Positions 23,223 to 30,129 of a DNA stretch of 32,970 nt are shown here, piece by piece. Under the pieces are notes generated by a model that was given only the letters and a program-made list of their open reading frames with translations, was not told the origin of the DNA and ran no database searches. Source of the DNA: G020350405 sp964513655 (GTDB taxonomy: Bacteria; Planctomycetota; Phycisphaerae; Sedimentisphaerales; Anaerobacaceae); assembly GCA_964513655.1 (NCBI GenBank), contig CAZENQ010000032.1, positions 1 to 32,970 on the forward strand. The letters are read 5' to 3'. Each line of letters begins with the position of its first letter. Within the stretch, counting starts at the first letter, position 1. A program made the position numbers and the translations under genes.

Positions 23223-24317
23223 ATGAAGCAAAAGAGAAAGTTAAGATATATACAGGCGTTGGCAATACTATTTCTTGTCATAGGTTCAATTGGATATTTC
23301 GCGCCTTATCTGTTTGCCCCCTTTCATTCCTATACTGAATTACCCAACAGTGAACCACACGGCATTGCTATTGATAAAGAAGGGAATATTTACTGTGGTT
23401 CTAAAGGCTACACTGGTAGAATACAAAAGTATAGCCCTGATGGCAAATTCATTCGTGGATTTGACACACACGGTGGCACTTGGCGAGGAACGGATTTCGG
23501 ATTCTATTTTAATGGTGAAGGCAATCTTTGCATCCTGTTTTCTGGATTATCGCGATCTAAGAGAGACTCATTTTACAGACTAACTATATATGATTCAAAG
23601 GGAAACGCACTAAAAACTGAAGAATACACAAAACCGGGGACAGACTATTTTAATCCGGTTAAGAACCAGGTAGTTGATTCAGCGGGAAATACTTATATAT
23701 TCAAAGGGTTTTTGTTCCCAAGGGTTATAAAACAGACACCGGAAGGCGGCGCATCAATTATAATAAGCACACCCATATGGCTGTGGTTTTTCCAAGCGCC
23801 CTTTCCAGCTTTTGCTTTCTTCTTTGTTTCGATACTTATCTTAGTTTATCTCAGTGATGGTGCAGCATACCTCGAAGCCACTCTAAAAGATTTATCAGAT
23901 AGCAAAAAGCGTAGAAAGATTATAATGGCTGCTTTAGTTATTCTCTTATTCATCTTCGCCGCAGTAGTTTTGATTTTTGTCTGCCGTAAAACATATCCAG
24001 CTATCATTATTTTTGCATTCATCAGCTTCGGAGTTATGTTTGTTTTGGTTGGACTGGTTTCGTTGGTGTATGCGTTGAAACGAACGTGGTATTATCGGAA
24101 ACATTACCCAGAGTTTTCAGACAAGCGTGCTATATGCTCGATAAGAGAGCGCCTTGAATTTGCCAAAGCCATACGGGAGACAACCGCCAATGACCCTTTA
24201 TTGCGCAAAATGGAAGCCAAGATGAGTAAATTTGTCAAGATTTGTTTCGTGGTTTGGTTTGTTATTCTCATAATTGCCGCAATCACCATTATTAGGATTG
24301 GACCAATTCTGAAATAG
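23223..24317 (+). CDS. NHL-repeat-like multi-spanning membrane protein, function unknown
   Basis: A 364-residue protein with an N-terminal membrane helix (about 9-30) and an exported beta-propeller-like part (about 35-185) with NHL-style units: SEPHGIAIDKEGNIYCGSK, RIQKYSPDGKFIRGFD, LTIYDSKGNALKTEEYTK and NQVVDSAGNTYIFKG. Three hydrophobic segments follow (about 190-210, 235-257 and 262-285), then a charged stretch and a final helix (about 338-360). NHL units usually form six-bladed propellers; only about four are visible, so the propeller may be short or oligomeric. Base and codon use is clearly more AT-rich than the genes on both sides, which suggests recent acquisition. AAGG lies about nine bases before the ATG. 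It sits between two fragments of another reading frame. No specific function can be assigned. Confidence 0.7.
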   Translation: MKQKRKLRYIQALAILFLVIGSIGYFAPYLFAPFHSYTELPNSEPHGIAIDKEGNIYCGSKGYTGRIQKYSPDGKFIRGFDTHGGTWRGTDFGFYFNGEGNLCILFSGLSRSKRDSFYRLTIYDSKGNALKTEEYTKPGTDYFNPVKNQVVDSAGNTYIFKGFLFPRVIKQTPEGGASIIISTPIWLWFFQAPFPAFAFFFVSILILVYLSDGAAYLEATLKDLSDSKKRRKIIMAALVILLFIFAAVVLIFVCRKTYPAIIIFAFISFGVMFVLVGLVSLVYALKRTWYYRKHYPEFSDKRAICSIRERLEFAKAIRETTANDPLLRKMEAKMSKFVKICFVVWFVILIIAAITIIRIGPILK

Positions 24318-24414
24318 TTACGTAATCTGTAAGGAATTGCTAGTAACCAGCGAACTCAAAGACGGATACCTGTTCTACGCCAACGACACAATCAAAATAA
24401 AACACAACCGCTGA
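24313..24414 (+). pseudogene. 3' remnant of an interrupted gene
   Basis: Overlapping the stop of the NHL gene in another frame, 33 codons run without a start: NSYVICKELL, then VTSELKDGYLFYANDTIKIK, then HNR and TGA. The composition (alternating hydrophobic and polar residues, no low-complexity sequence) looks like the C-terminus of a real beta-rich protein. It could be the back end of the gene whose signal peptide survives at 23093, but the link is inference only. The stretch 24415-24502 behind it shows nothing recognisable. Confidence 0.35.
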
Positions 24415-24502
24415 CATATTATTCGGAAATTGTTAAAAACCGGATTGCATAAACCACGCAGCGGTAAGTTACGCTAAAGCCGATGTAAAGCGCCCCGCCA
24501 CT

Positions 24503-25687
24503 CTACGATACGTACTCGTCCCTCGCCTCCGCGATGAATCTCAGCATCTGGTCCGCCTGGCTCTGGACCTCCGGGTCAAAGCTCGTCACCCTCGCATTCC
24601 ACTTGCGATACTCCTCCGTCAACCGCCCCCGCGTCTCCTCCTCGCTCATATCCGAACGAACTCCGAGTATCGTCTCCGCATCCTCGACCTCGTGCATACC
24701 GACCGGCAGGATTTTACCCATCATCGTCCGGAACCGCTCGCCGTCAAGTTCCAGCCAGTCCGCAATATCCTGTAAAAGGGCCACTTCCTCCGTAGCCGCA
24801 ACGCCGTTGGCCCGCGCTACCCACATGCAAAACTCCAAAATATCGTAACGCTCCGCCACAGGAGCTATCTCGACGATTTCCCTGCAGATTTTATATGGGT
24901 TGATTTGATTGCCCTTGCGGAAGAACTTGATGGTCTTATCCAGCGCCTTCTTGAATTTACGCCGGGCCTTCTCCGGAGCCCCCGATAAATCGATGTTCGC
25001 CCCCGCCCATTCCTTTATCACCGCAACTTCCGCATCATGTACTTTCTTGTCCGCCGCGCTGACGGCGAATCCGAGTGCCACCGCTAACGTCTTCGCGCGC
25101 TGGACATTGTCCTGCAAATCCAGGTACCCACGTGCAAAATTTTTATAGGTAAAATAACACCTCGCGCAGTCAAGCTGCCCGCCGGTCTCCGCAGACAGCA
25201 TCACAACAATAAACTGTAACTTCCTGTCACCCTTACGCGCAAACTCCAGCCAGTCAACAGGTATCTGCGCAACGCTAATCCAGTCCGACCACGTGCTGTC
25301 CGCGCTGGGAAGCTTGCCTAATTCCGCCGTATAGCAGAAGACCGACGACTCTTCTATCTGCTGCCTTTGGACCCGTGCCCGAACCTCCCCCGCATTTCCG
25401 GCTCCATCCGTAACATCTTTGATAAATACCCGAACTGCTGTATTGTGCATGTCGCTGGGCGCATGAATTGAACCGCAAATCTCCACCCCGAACGCATCAG
25501 AAAGCCAGTTGCCCGCCTTGTGTCTCGTCAGGTGGGCCCGGCAGTTAAGCACGCCTAAATCAGGCGGGGCCATCAGCGAATCGGTCTCGTCCGCTTCATG
25601 GGAAAACCGTAGGAAAATGCCCCTCACAAAACCTGCAATCTCGACCACCCCGGGCAATTTCAAAATTTTCTCCAGAAGTGCGCCCAT
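24503..25687 (-). CDS. DjlA-like co-chaperone: TerB-like plus J-like domain lacking HPD
   Basis: A 394-residue protein, the last gene of a three-gene chaperone operon. Residues 1-40 include a short amphipathic segment. About 45-190 form a beta-rich domain of unknown type (for example GVEICGSIHAPSDMHNTAVR). About 190-330 are helical and resemble a TerB/DjlA-central domain (ALGFAVSAADKKVHDAEVAV, FCMWVARANGVAATEEVALL). Residues 336-394 read like a J domain of DjlA type: DAETILGVRSDMSEEETRGR, then LTEEYRKWNARVTSF, then a helix ADQMLRFIAEARDEY. The HPD tripeptide needed to trigger Hsp70 ATP hydrolysis is absent (about RVTSF in its place). It starts 20 bases after the Hsp70 stop, so it very likely works with that protein, perhaps as a non-stimulating adaptor. 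The TerB-like and J-like calls rest on pattern only. Confidence 0.65.
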   Translation of the reverse strand: MGALLEKILKLPGVVEIAGFVRGIFLRFSHEADETDSLMAPPDLGVLNCRAHLTRHKAGNWLSDAFGVEICGSIHAPSDMHNTAVRVFIKDVTDGAGNAGEVRARVQRQQIEESSVFCYTAELGKLPSADSTWSDWISVAQIPVDWLEFARKGDRKLQFIVVMLSAETGGQLDCARCYFTYKNFARGYLDLQDNVQRAKTLAVALGFAVSAADKKVHDAEVAVIKEWAGANIDLSGAPEKARRKFKKALDKTIKFFRKGNQINPYKICREIVEIAPVAERYDILEFCMWVARANGVAATEEVALLQDIADWLELDGERFRTMMGKILPVGMHEVEDAETILGVRSDMSEEETRGRLTEEYRKWNARVTSFDPEVQSQADQMLRFIAEARDEYVS

Positions 25688-25707
25688 TTAAGTCCCCGCA
25701 GCAAGCT

Positions 25708-27321
25708 TTACTCAACCTTGACTGTCTCCATTTTCTCGGCTATCTCCTTCACCTCACCCCGTGACATCTCGCCGTCCTTGCCAAGACAGAAATCAACCTC
25801 GAAAACCCTGCCGGACTCGACGTCCTCGAACTTGCAGTGCATTCTTTGATTTACATCATAACTGTACGTAACCTTGACGGGACACTTCGCCGCCCTGCCC
25901 TCAGGAAGCTTAAACCTGTGCGTCGCAATCTTGTTCACGTACTCAACCGCCGTGTCCTCACCCTGCGTCACCGTCACCTCAAGCTCCGTCTGCCCCTCGC
26001 TCATCGTATAGAACATCTGTGACGCCTTGCACGGCAGCGGGGTATTCTTCTTCAGGATAATACGATTCTCAACCACCCGTCTGCCCGTCTCCTTATCCAA
26101 AGGAGCGCAAATAGTCCCGTAGCTGTGATTGCAGACATCCGTCAGGTTTATATCCTGCAGCCCGCCAATGATTCCGGCCGGCACCGCTTCCGGGTGCTCT
26201 CGCATCATCGTCAGTCCCGCATGCAGGGCAGCGCCAAGACCGACGCATTCGTCCACATTGACCGTCGCCTCGGGCTCAGACCCGAACTTCTTTTTCAGTC
26301 CCTCCCGGACCAATGGAATCCGTGTGCTGCCGCCTACCAAAAGTACCGTATCAATTCCGGACGGTTTCACCCCCGCCTCTTCAAGGGCCACATCCAGCAG
26401 AATATCCGTACGAGATACCAGTGCAGAAATCGCCTTTTCAAACATCTCGCGAGTAATTTCAACCTTTACATTCCCCGCCGGCCCGTACAGCATCTTCTTC
26501 GCAGACTGCCGCCTCGACAAAGTCTTCTTAATGTCCTCGGCCTCGTCCTCGTACTTTGCCCTGTCCTCATCCGAATTTATCAGCTCCGCATCGAATTTAT
26601 CCCTGTAGCTCTGCTCTAGCATCTTCAATATCTCATTGTCGAAGTCGATGCCACCCAGCGCGTGGTCTCCCTGCGAACAGACTATATCCATCTGATGCCC
26701 ATTGACGTCCAGTATGGTCACATCAAACGTCCCTCCGCCGAGGTCATACACCAGCACCTTCCCCGAAACCTCTCGCCCGGCGGCATAATACAGCGCGGCC
26801 GACACCGGCTCATTCACAATACCAATTACGTTCAGACCCGCCATGGTCCCTGCGTCCATCGTCGCCTTCCTGCGGACCTCGTCAAAGTGCGCAGGAACGC
26901 TAATCACCACGTCGCGGATTTCACCAAGCTCGGCTGAGCTGTCCTGTTGGAGCTTCTTAAGTATCAGGGCGGACAATTCCGCAGCAGTCCAGTCCTTGCC
27001 GTCGATATTCTTATGGTACTTGGCATCTCCCATATGCCGCTTTATCCACCGAACCGACCTCTCTGGATTCAGATGCCGTGAATTAACCGCCTCAATACCC
27101 ACCCGGATTATCTCGCGGTCTTCCTCATCGAAGAAAATCGCAGAAGGAGTAAGCCTTTCACCATCGGCATTCGGCACTATCTCCGGCTTGCCGATAGCAT
27201 TCAGAATCGACAACGCCGAAAAAGTCGTCCCGAGGTCTATACCTGCTATATTAGCCGTCTTAGCCTCCTTCTTGGCCGCTTTGGGCTTCTTACCACTGGT
27301 TTTGCTCTTCTTCTTAACCAT
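25708..27321 (-). CDS. Short Hsp70 (DnaK-like) chaperone
   Basis: A 537-residue Hsp70-family ATPase. A lysine/alanine-rich tail of about 24 residues precedes the nucleotide-binding domain, which has phosphate-loop GIDLGTTFSAL at 27-37, VPAHFDEVRRKAT near 146, the second phosphate motif VYDLGGGTFDVTIL near 197, and the adenosine motif VLLVGGSTRIPLVREGL near 332. The beta-sandwich substrate domain follows (RIILKKNTPLPCKASQMFYT, then EGQTELEVTVTQGE). The protein then ends after a short helix, about 100 residues before the usual DnaK lid and tail, so the lid is missing or very short. It is flanked by a membrane GrpE-like gene and a J-like gene in the same orientation, and is probably a specialised paralogue, not the main DnaK. 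The family is sure; the client is unknown. Confidence 0.93.
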   Translation of the reverse strand: MVKKKSKTSGKKPKAAKKEAKTANIAGIDLGTTFSALSILNAIGKPEIVPNADGERLTPSAIFFDEEDREIIRVGIEAVNSRHLNPERSVRWIKRHMGDAKYHKNIDGKDWTAAELSALILKKLQQDSSAELGEIRDVVISVPAHFDEVRRKATMDAGTMAGLNVIGIVNEPVSAALYYAAGREVSGKVLVYDLGGGTFDVTILDVNGHQMDIVCSQGDHALGGIDFDNEILKMLEQSYRDKFDAELINSDEDRAKYEDEAEDIKKTLSRRQSAKKMLYGPAGNVKVEITREMFEKAISALVSRTDILLDVALEEAGVKPSGIDTVLLVGGSTRIPLVREGLKKKFGSEPEATVNVDECVGLGAALHAGLTMMREHPEAVPAGIIGGLQDINLTDVCNHSYGTICAPLDKETGRRVVENRIILKKNTPLPCKASQMFYTMSEGQTELEVTVTQGEDTAVEYVNKIATHRFKLPEGRAAKCPVKVTYSYDVNQRMHCKFEDVESGRVFEVDFCLGKDGEMSRGEVKEIAEKMETVKVE

Positions 27322-27390
27322 TGTACGCCTCTTATTTCACAATCTCACTTTGCAGTACGCGACACCGCAACGGTCTCCCATATAATAGAC

Positions 27391-28848
27391 CTAACCAAAC
27401 AGCTTCACCTGGGCAGTGCGCACTACTTTGATATTCTCTTCATCAATAACATATTTGTAGCCCGGCCTCAGCACCTCCGCGATCTTGCCCGACATCTTCG
27501 CTTTCTCAGATTGCTCCCTTTCCTTAACAGCCTCCGCCCATTTCTCCTGACCGCGATAATCACTGTTGACCTCCGGCTCAAATCGCTCCACACCGCTGGA
27601 CTCAAGAGCAAACATCAGCTCGTCTCTTACCTCCTCTAACTGCCCCGTCTCAACTCCCTCCGCCGACAGCTGGCTTATACGCTCCTCAACTCCGTCGATA
27701 CACCGGATAACACGCACGCAAAAGTTCCTGATTATATTCCAGTCATATCCGTTCTGCAGCTTCTCAACCCTCTCCTGCTGCGACGAAGCGTAGTCTCGAA
27801 TCGCCGCTACCTGTTCCGTCAGCTCCGTCAGCCCGTCCTTCAATGGCTCTGAATGTTCAAACGCCTTCTGCTGAACGGTCTCAGTCACCTTCTTGAATTC
27901 ATCCATGTGCTTTTCTAAATTTTCACTTTGCGTCTTCAGCGAGTCCTCGAGTTTCGAACGTTCCTTCCGTAAATCCGATAAGCTCGGGCTGTTGGGCTTA
28001 TCAAGCACACCAACACCCACACCGTCCTTATCAGGCTTTCTCGCTATGGTCTTCAAAGGCTCCCCGGCGTCAAACAAAGATGCATCACCCTTAAGCAGCA
28101 TCCCAATCCTCCGCCCTCCCGAAGTCGCCTTCTGACGCCCCGGACTTCCTCCTGAACCTCCTCGTACCTTCGACTGCTCCTCTTTTCCGCCACCTTCACT
28201 TCCTGCACCACCGCTGGAAGTAGGAACCAGCTCTCGCTGCTCGTCAAAATCCAACTCCTCTAACAGGCTCTCTTCGTCCGCCGCTTCAGTCCGCCGCCTG
28301 CCGCCTCCGCTCCTTCGACTTTCGAGAAAGCCGGCGAATAACTTCTTCATAATAAACCAGGCTATAATTACCCGCTGGACCACCCCCAGCAAAAGCCACC
28401 ATGCAAAAATCGCCCCACCTGCAGCCATACCCACTATAGAGGCGGTAATGGCTAACTCTCTTGTTTCTTTTCGGTTCTTATATTTGTCTACTTCCTGCCG
28501 CCAGTTATCACCATAAATAATATCAGCAAAGGGATAAAGGTCCCTCTCCCCGCTGGCCAGTCTGTCCATGTCGGCCCTCAGCCTCTCACGCTGTTCGTGC
28601 TCTAACCGAGCTTGTAGTTTGGCCTTGCCTTGTTTGTCTAATCCCCACGGAAGCGAAGGTCGAGTCGCCGGCTCCATCTGAAGCCACTCGTTATACTCCT
28701 TCGCGTACCCCTCCATCTCTAAGGCATGCTTACGCTTATAGTGGGCCGCTTGGCGCAGTTCTTTTCTTTTATCGGTCAGAACCCATACAAACGCAGCGCT
28801 ACCGACAACCAGTAACACTAACCCAATAATTACAGATTTTCTACGCAT
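27391..28848 (-). CDS. Membrane protein with GrpE-like cytoplasmic C-terminal domain
   Basis: A 485-residue protein heading the chaperone operon. Helix one is at about 5-24, a charged external segment at 25-130, and a second hydrophobic region at 132-168. A Gly/Ser/Arg-rich linker with an acidic patch (180-285) is followed by a long coiled coil (288-368). The C-terminal part (about 365-485) reads like GrpE: a helix NIIRNFCVRVIRCIDGVEER, a second helix VRDELMFALESSGVERFEPE, and a beta-end GKIAEVLRPGYKY...KVVRTAQVKLF. This parallels the GrpE pattern 'LL..LDNLERAL', 'L...GVE.I', 'F.P', 'GTV.EVL..GY....-RPA.V.V'. Hydrophobic topology would put this domain in the cytoplasm. It may be a membrane-tethered nucleotide exchange factor for the following Hsp70. 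The GrpE call is from pattern only and needs a profile search. Confidence 0.65.
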   Translation of the reverse strand: MRRKSVIIGLVLLVVGSAAFVWVLTDKRKELRQAAHYKRKHALEMEGYAKEYNEWLQMEPATRPSLPWGLDKQGKAKLQARLEHEQRERLRADMDRLASGERDLYPFADIIYGDNWRQEVDKYKNRKETRELAITASIVGMAAGGAIFAWWLLLGVVQRVIIAWFIMKKLFAGFLESRRSGGGRRRTEAADEESLLEELDFDEQRELVPTSSGGAGSEGGGKEEQSKVRGGSGGSPGRQKATSGGRRIGMLLKGDASLFDAGEPLKTIARKPDKDGVGVGVLDKPNSPSLSDLRKERSKLEDSLKTQSENLEKHMDEFKKVTETVQQKAFEHSEPLKDGLTELTEQVAAIRDYASSQQERVEKLQNGYDWNIIRNFCVRVIRCIDGVEERISQLSAEGVETGQLEEVRDELMFALESSGVERFEPEVNSDYRGQEKWAEAVKEREQSEKAKMSGKIAEVLRPGYKYVIDEENIKVVRTAQVKLFG

Positions 28849-28919
28849 ATGCTCAAATCTTAAATCTATGTCCTCCGGCCAAAATCCGGATAGACCTCAT
28901 TCCGTAACTCACCAAATAA

Positions 28920-28947
28920 AATATAAATAATAATTCCGGCCTATCAA
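28920..28947 (-). promoter_or_regulatory. Promoter for the chaperone operon
   Basis: On the minus strand TTGATA (28942-28947) and TATATT (28920-28925) are separated by 16 bases and point to the membrane GrpE-like gene, whose start is about 70 bases downstream. The leader contains TCCGG-N7-CCGGA (28874-28890), a small hairpin next to a GGAGG-like sequence. No heat-shock inverted repeat of the CIRCE type was seen. Confidence 0.5.
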
Positions 28948-29030
28948 ACCGCCGCAGCTCCCCAGGTCCGCTAACTCTCACACGTCCCATAAAACACCGC
29001 CTCTGACAATCTTCATTTTTTTACCGGTCC

Positions 29031-29059
29031 TTGACAGTCCTCGTCCAAACTGCTAAATT
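29031..29059 (+). promoter_or_regulatory. Promoter for the GMP synthase subunit gene
   Basis: A perfect TTGACA (29031-29036) and TAAATT (29054-29059) are separated by 17 bases. The start codon is at 29122, giving a leader of about 55 bases with AAGGAG a few bases before the ATG. The remaining gap 28948-29030 shows nothing else. Confidence 0.6.
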
Positions 29060-29121
29060 CCCACGTCGCAGCCTTCGCTGCCTCTAATACCGGTCAAAAA
29101 CTCTTGTAAGGAGCTCAAACA

Positions 29122-30054
29122 ATGGACTACAAACAATTTATCGACCAACAAATCGACCACATTAAGCAAACAGTGGGCCCCGAAAAGGCCATCAACGCCC
29201 TCAGCGGCGGAGTCGACAGCTCCACCGTCACCGTCCTCGCACATCGCGCCCTCGGTGACCGGCTAAAAACCGTCTTCATCGACAGCGCCTTGATGCGTAA
29301 AGATGAACCCCAGCACGTCGTTAAGCTCTTCACCGATATGGGTATACCCGTGGAACTGGTGGACGCCCGCGAGGAGTTTCTTTCCGCACTGGCCGGCCTC
29401 ACCGACCCCGAGGAAAAACGACAGGCCGTAACCGATACGTTCTACTCAAAGGTCTTCGTCCGCCTCGTAAAAGAATCAGGTGCAAAGTTCCTACTCCACG
29501 GCACAATCCTTACCGACATCGAGGAGACCGTCGCCGGAATAAAACGCCAGCACAACATCCTCGCCCAGCTCGGCATCGACCCGCAGGAATCTTACGGCTA
29601 TTCGGTAATCGAGCCGCTCAAGACACTACGCAAAGATGGCGTCCGCGAGGTAACTAAACTCCTTGCCCTGCCCGAGGAAATCACAAACCGAATCCCCTTC
29701 CCCGGCCCTGCACTCGCAACTCGCATCGTCGGCGAAGTTACATCCGAGAGACTCGATACCGTCCGCGAGGCCACCGCCATAGTCGAAGAAGAGCTCGCCG
29801 ACAGCGGCGCCTTTCAATATATGGCCGTTCTGCTCAGCGACTACGCAACCGGAATCCGTGACAACAAGCGCGAGTTCGGACAAATCATTGTCGTCCGCTG
29901 CATCGAGAGTACCGATGCCCGAACCGCAACCGTTACCCCCCTGCCGCACGACAAGCTAAACCGCATCTCCGGCCGAATCACTCAGACACCCGGCGTCAAC
30001 CGATGCCTCTACGACCTCACACCAAAGCCCCCTGCCACTATCGAATACGTCTGA
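29122..30054 (+). CDS. guaA: GMP synthase ATP-pyrophosphatase subunit (no glutaminase domain)
   Basis: Converts XMP to GMP with ATP and ammonia in purine synthesis. The 310-residue protein covers only the synthetase half of the usual two-domain GuaA: PP-loop ALSGGVDSSTVTVLAHRA at about 27-44, the strand KTVFIDSALMRKDE, a GTILTDIEETVAG segment, the conserved RIPFPGPALATRIVGEVT near 190, and the dimerisation domain ending in PGVNRCLYDLTPKPPATIEY. The roughly 190-residue class-I glutamine amidotransferase domain is absent, and no such gene is in the window. The IKSHHN-like XMP loop reads IKRQHN, so it diverges slightly from the mainstream enzyme. Archaeal GMP synthases are split in this way, with the glutaminase made separately. 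It has its own promoter and is convergent with the RCC1-type gene. The enzyme class is sure; the ammonia source and exact substrate are not. Confidence 0.85.
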   Translation: MDYKQFIDQQIDHIKQTVGPEKAINALSGGVDSSTVTVLAHRALGDRLKTVFIDSALMRKDEPQHVVKLFTDMGIPVELVDAREEFLSALAGLTDPEEKRQAVTDTFYSKVFVRLVKESGAKFLLHGTILTDIEETVAGIKRQHNILAQLGIDPQESYGYSVIEPLKTLRKDGVREVTKLLALPEEITNRIPFPGPALATRIVGEVTSERLDTVREATAIVEEELADSGAFQYMAVLLSDYATGIRDNKREFGQIIVVRCIESTDARTATVTPLPHDKLNRISGRITQTPGVNRCLYDLTPKPPATIEYV

Positions 30055-30064
30055 CACCCCACCG

Positions 30065-30103
30065 AAAAATAAAAAGGGCTGCGAACCAAATGCTCGCAGC
30101 CCT
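30065..30103 (-). terminator. Terminator between convergent genes
   Basis: A perfect 10-bp stem (AGGGCTGCGA, TCGCAGCCCT; 30075-30084 with 30094-30103) is followed on the minus strand by TTTTTATTTTT. It is best placed to end the RCC1-type transcript, and on the plus strand it may also halt the GMP synthase message, although the run there is only CTCTCTT. Confidence 0.85.
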
Positions 30104-30129
30104 CTCTTGAATTCCGTGCACCGGCCTAA

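Noticed and set aside
23153..24317. Insertion sequence or transposon
   Set aside because: No transposase, terminal inverted repeat or target-site duplication could be seen around the AT-rich gene, so it is listed only as a possible insertion scar.
26125..26619. Two overlapping plus-strand frames of about 160 residues inside the Hsp70 gene
   Set aside because: They are antisense shadows of conserved Hsp70 sequence, without signals for translation.
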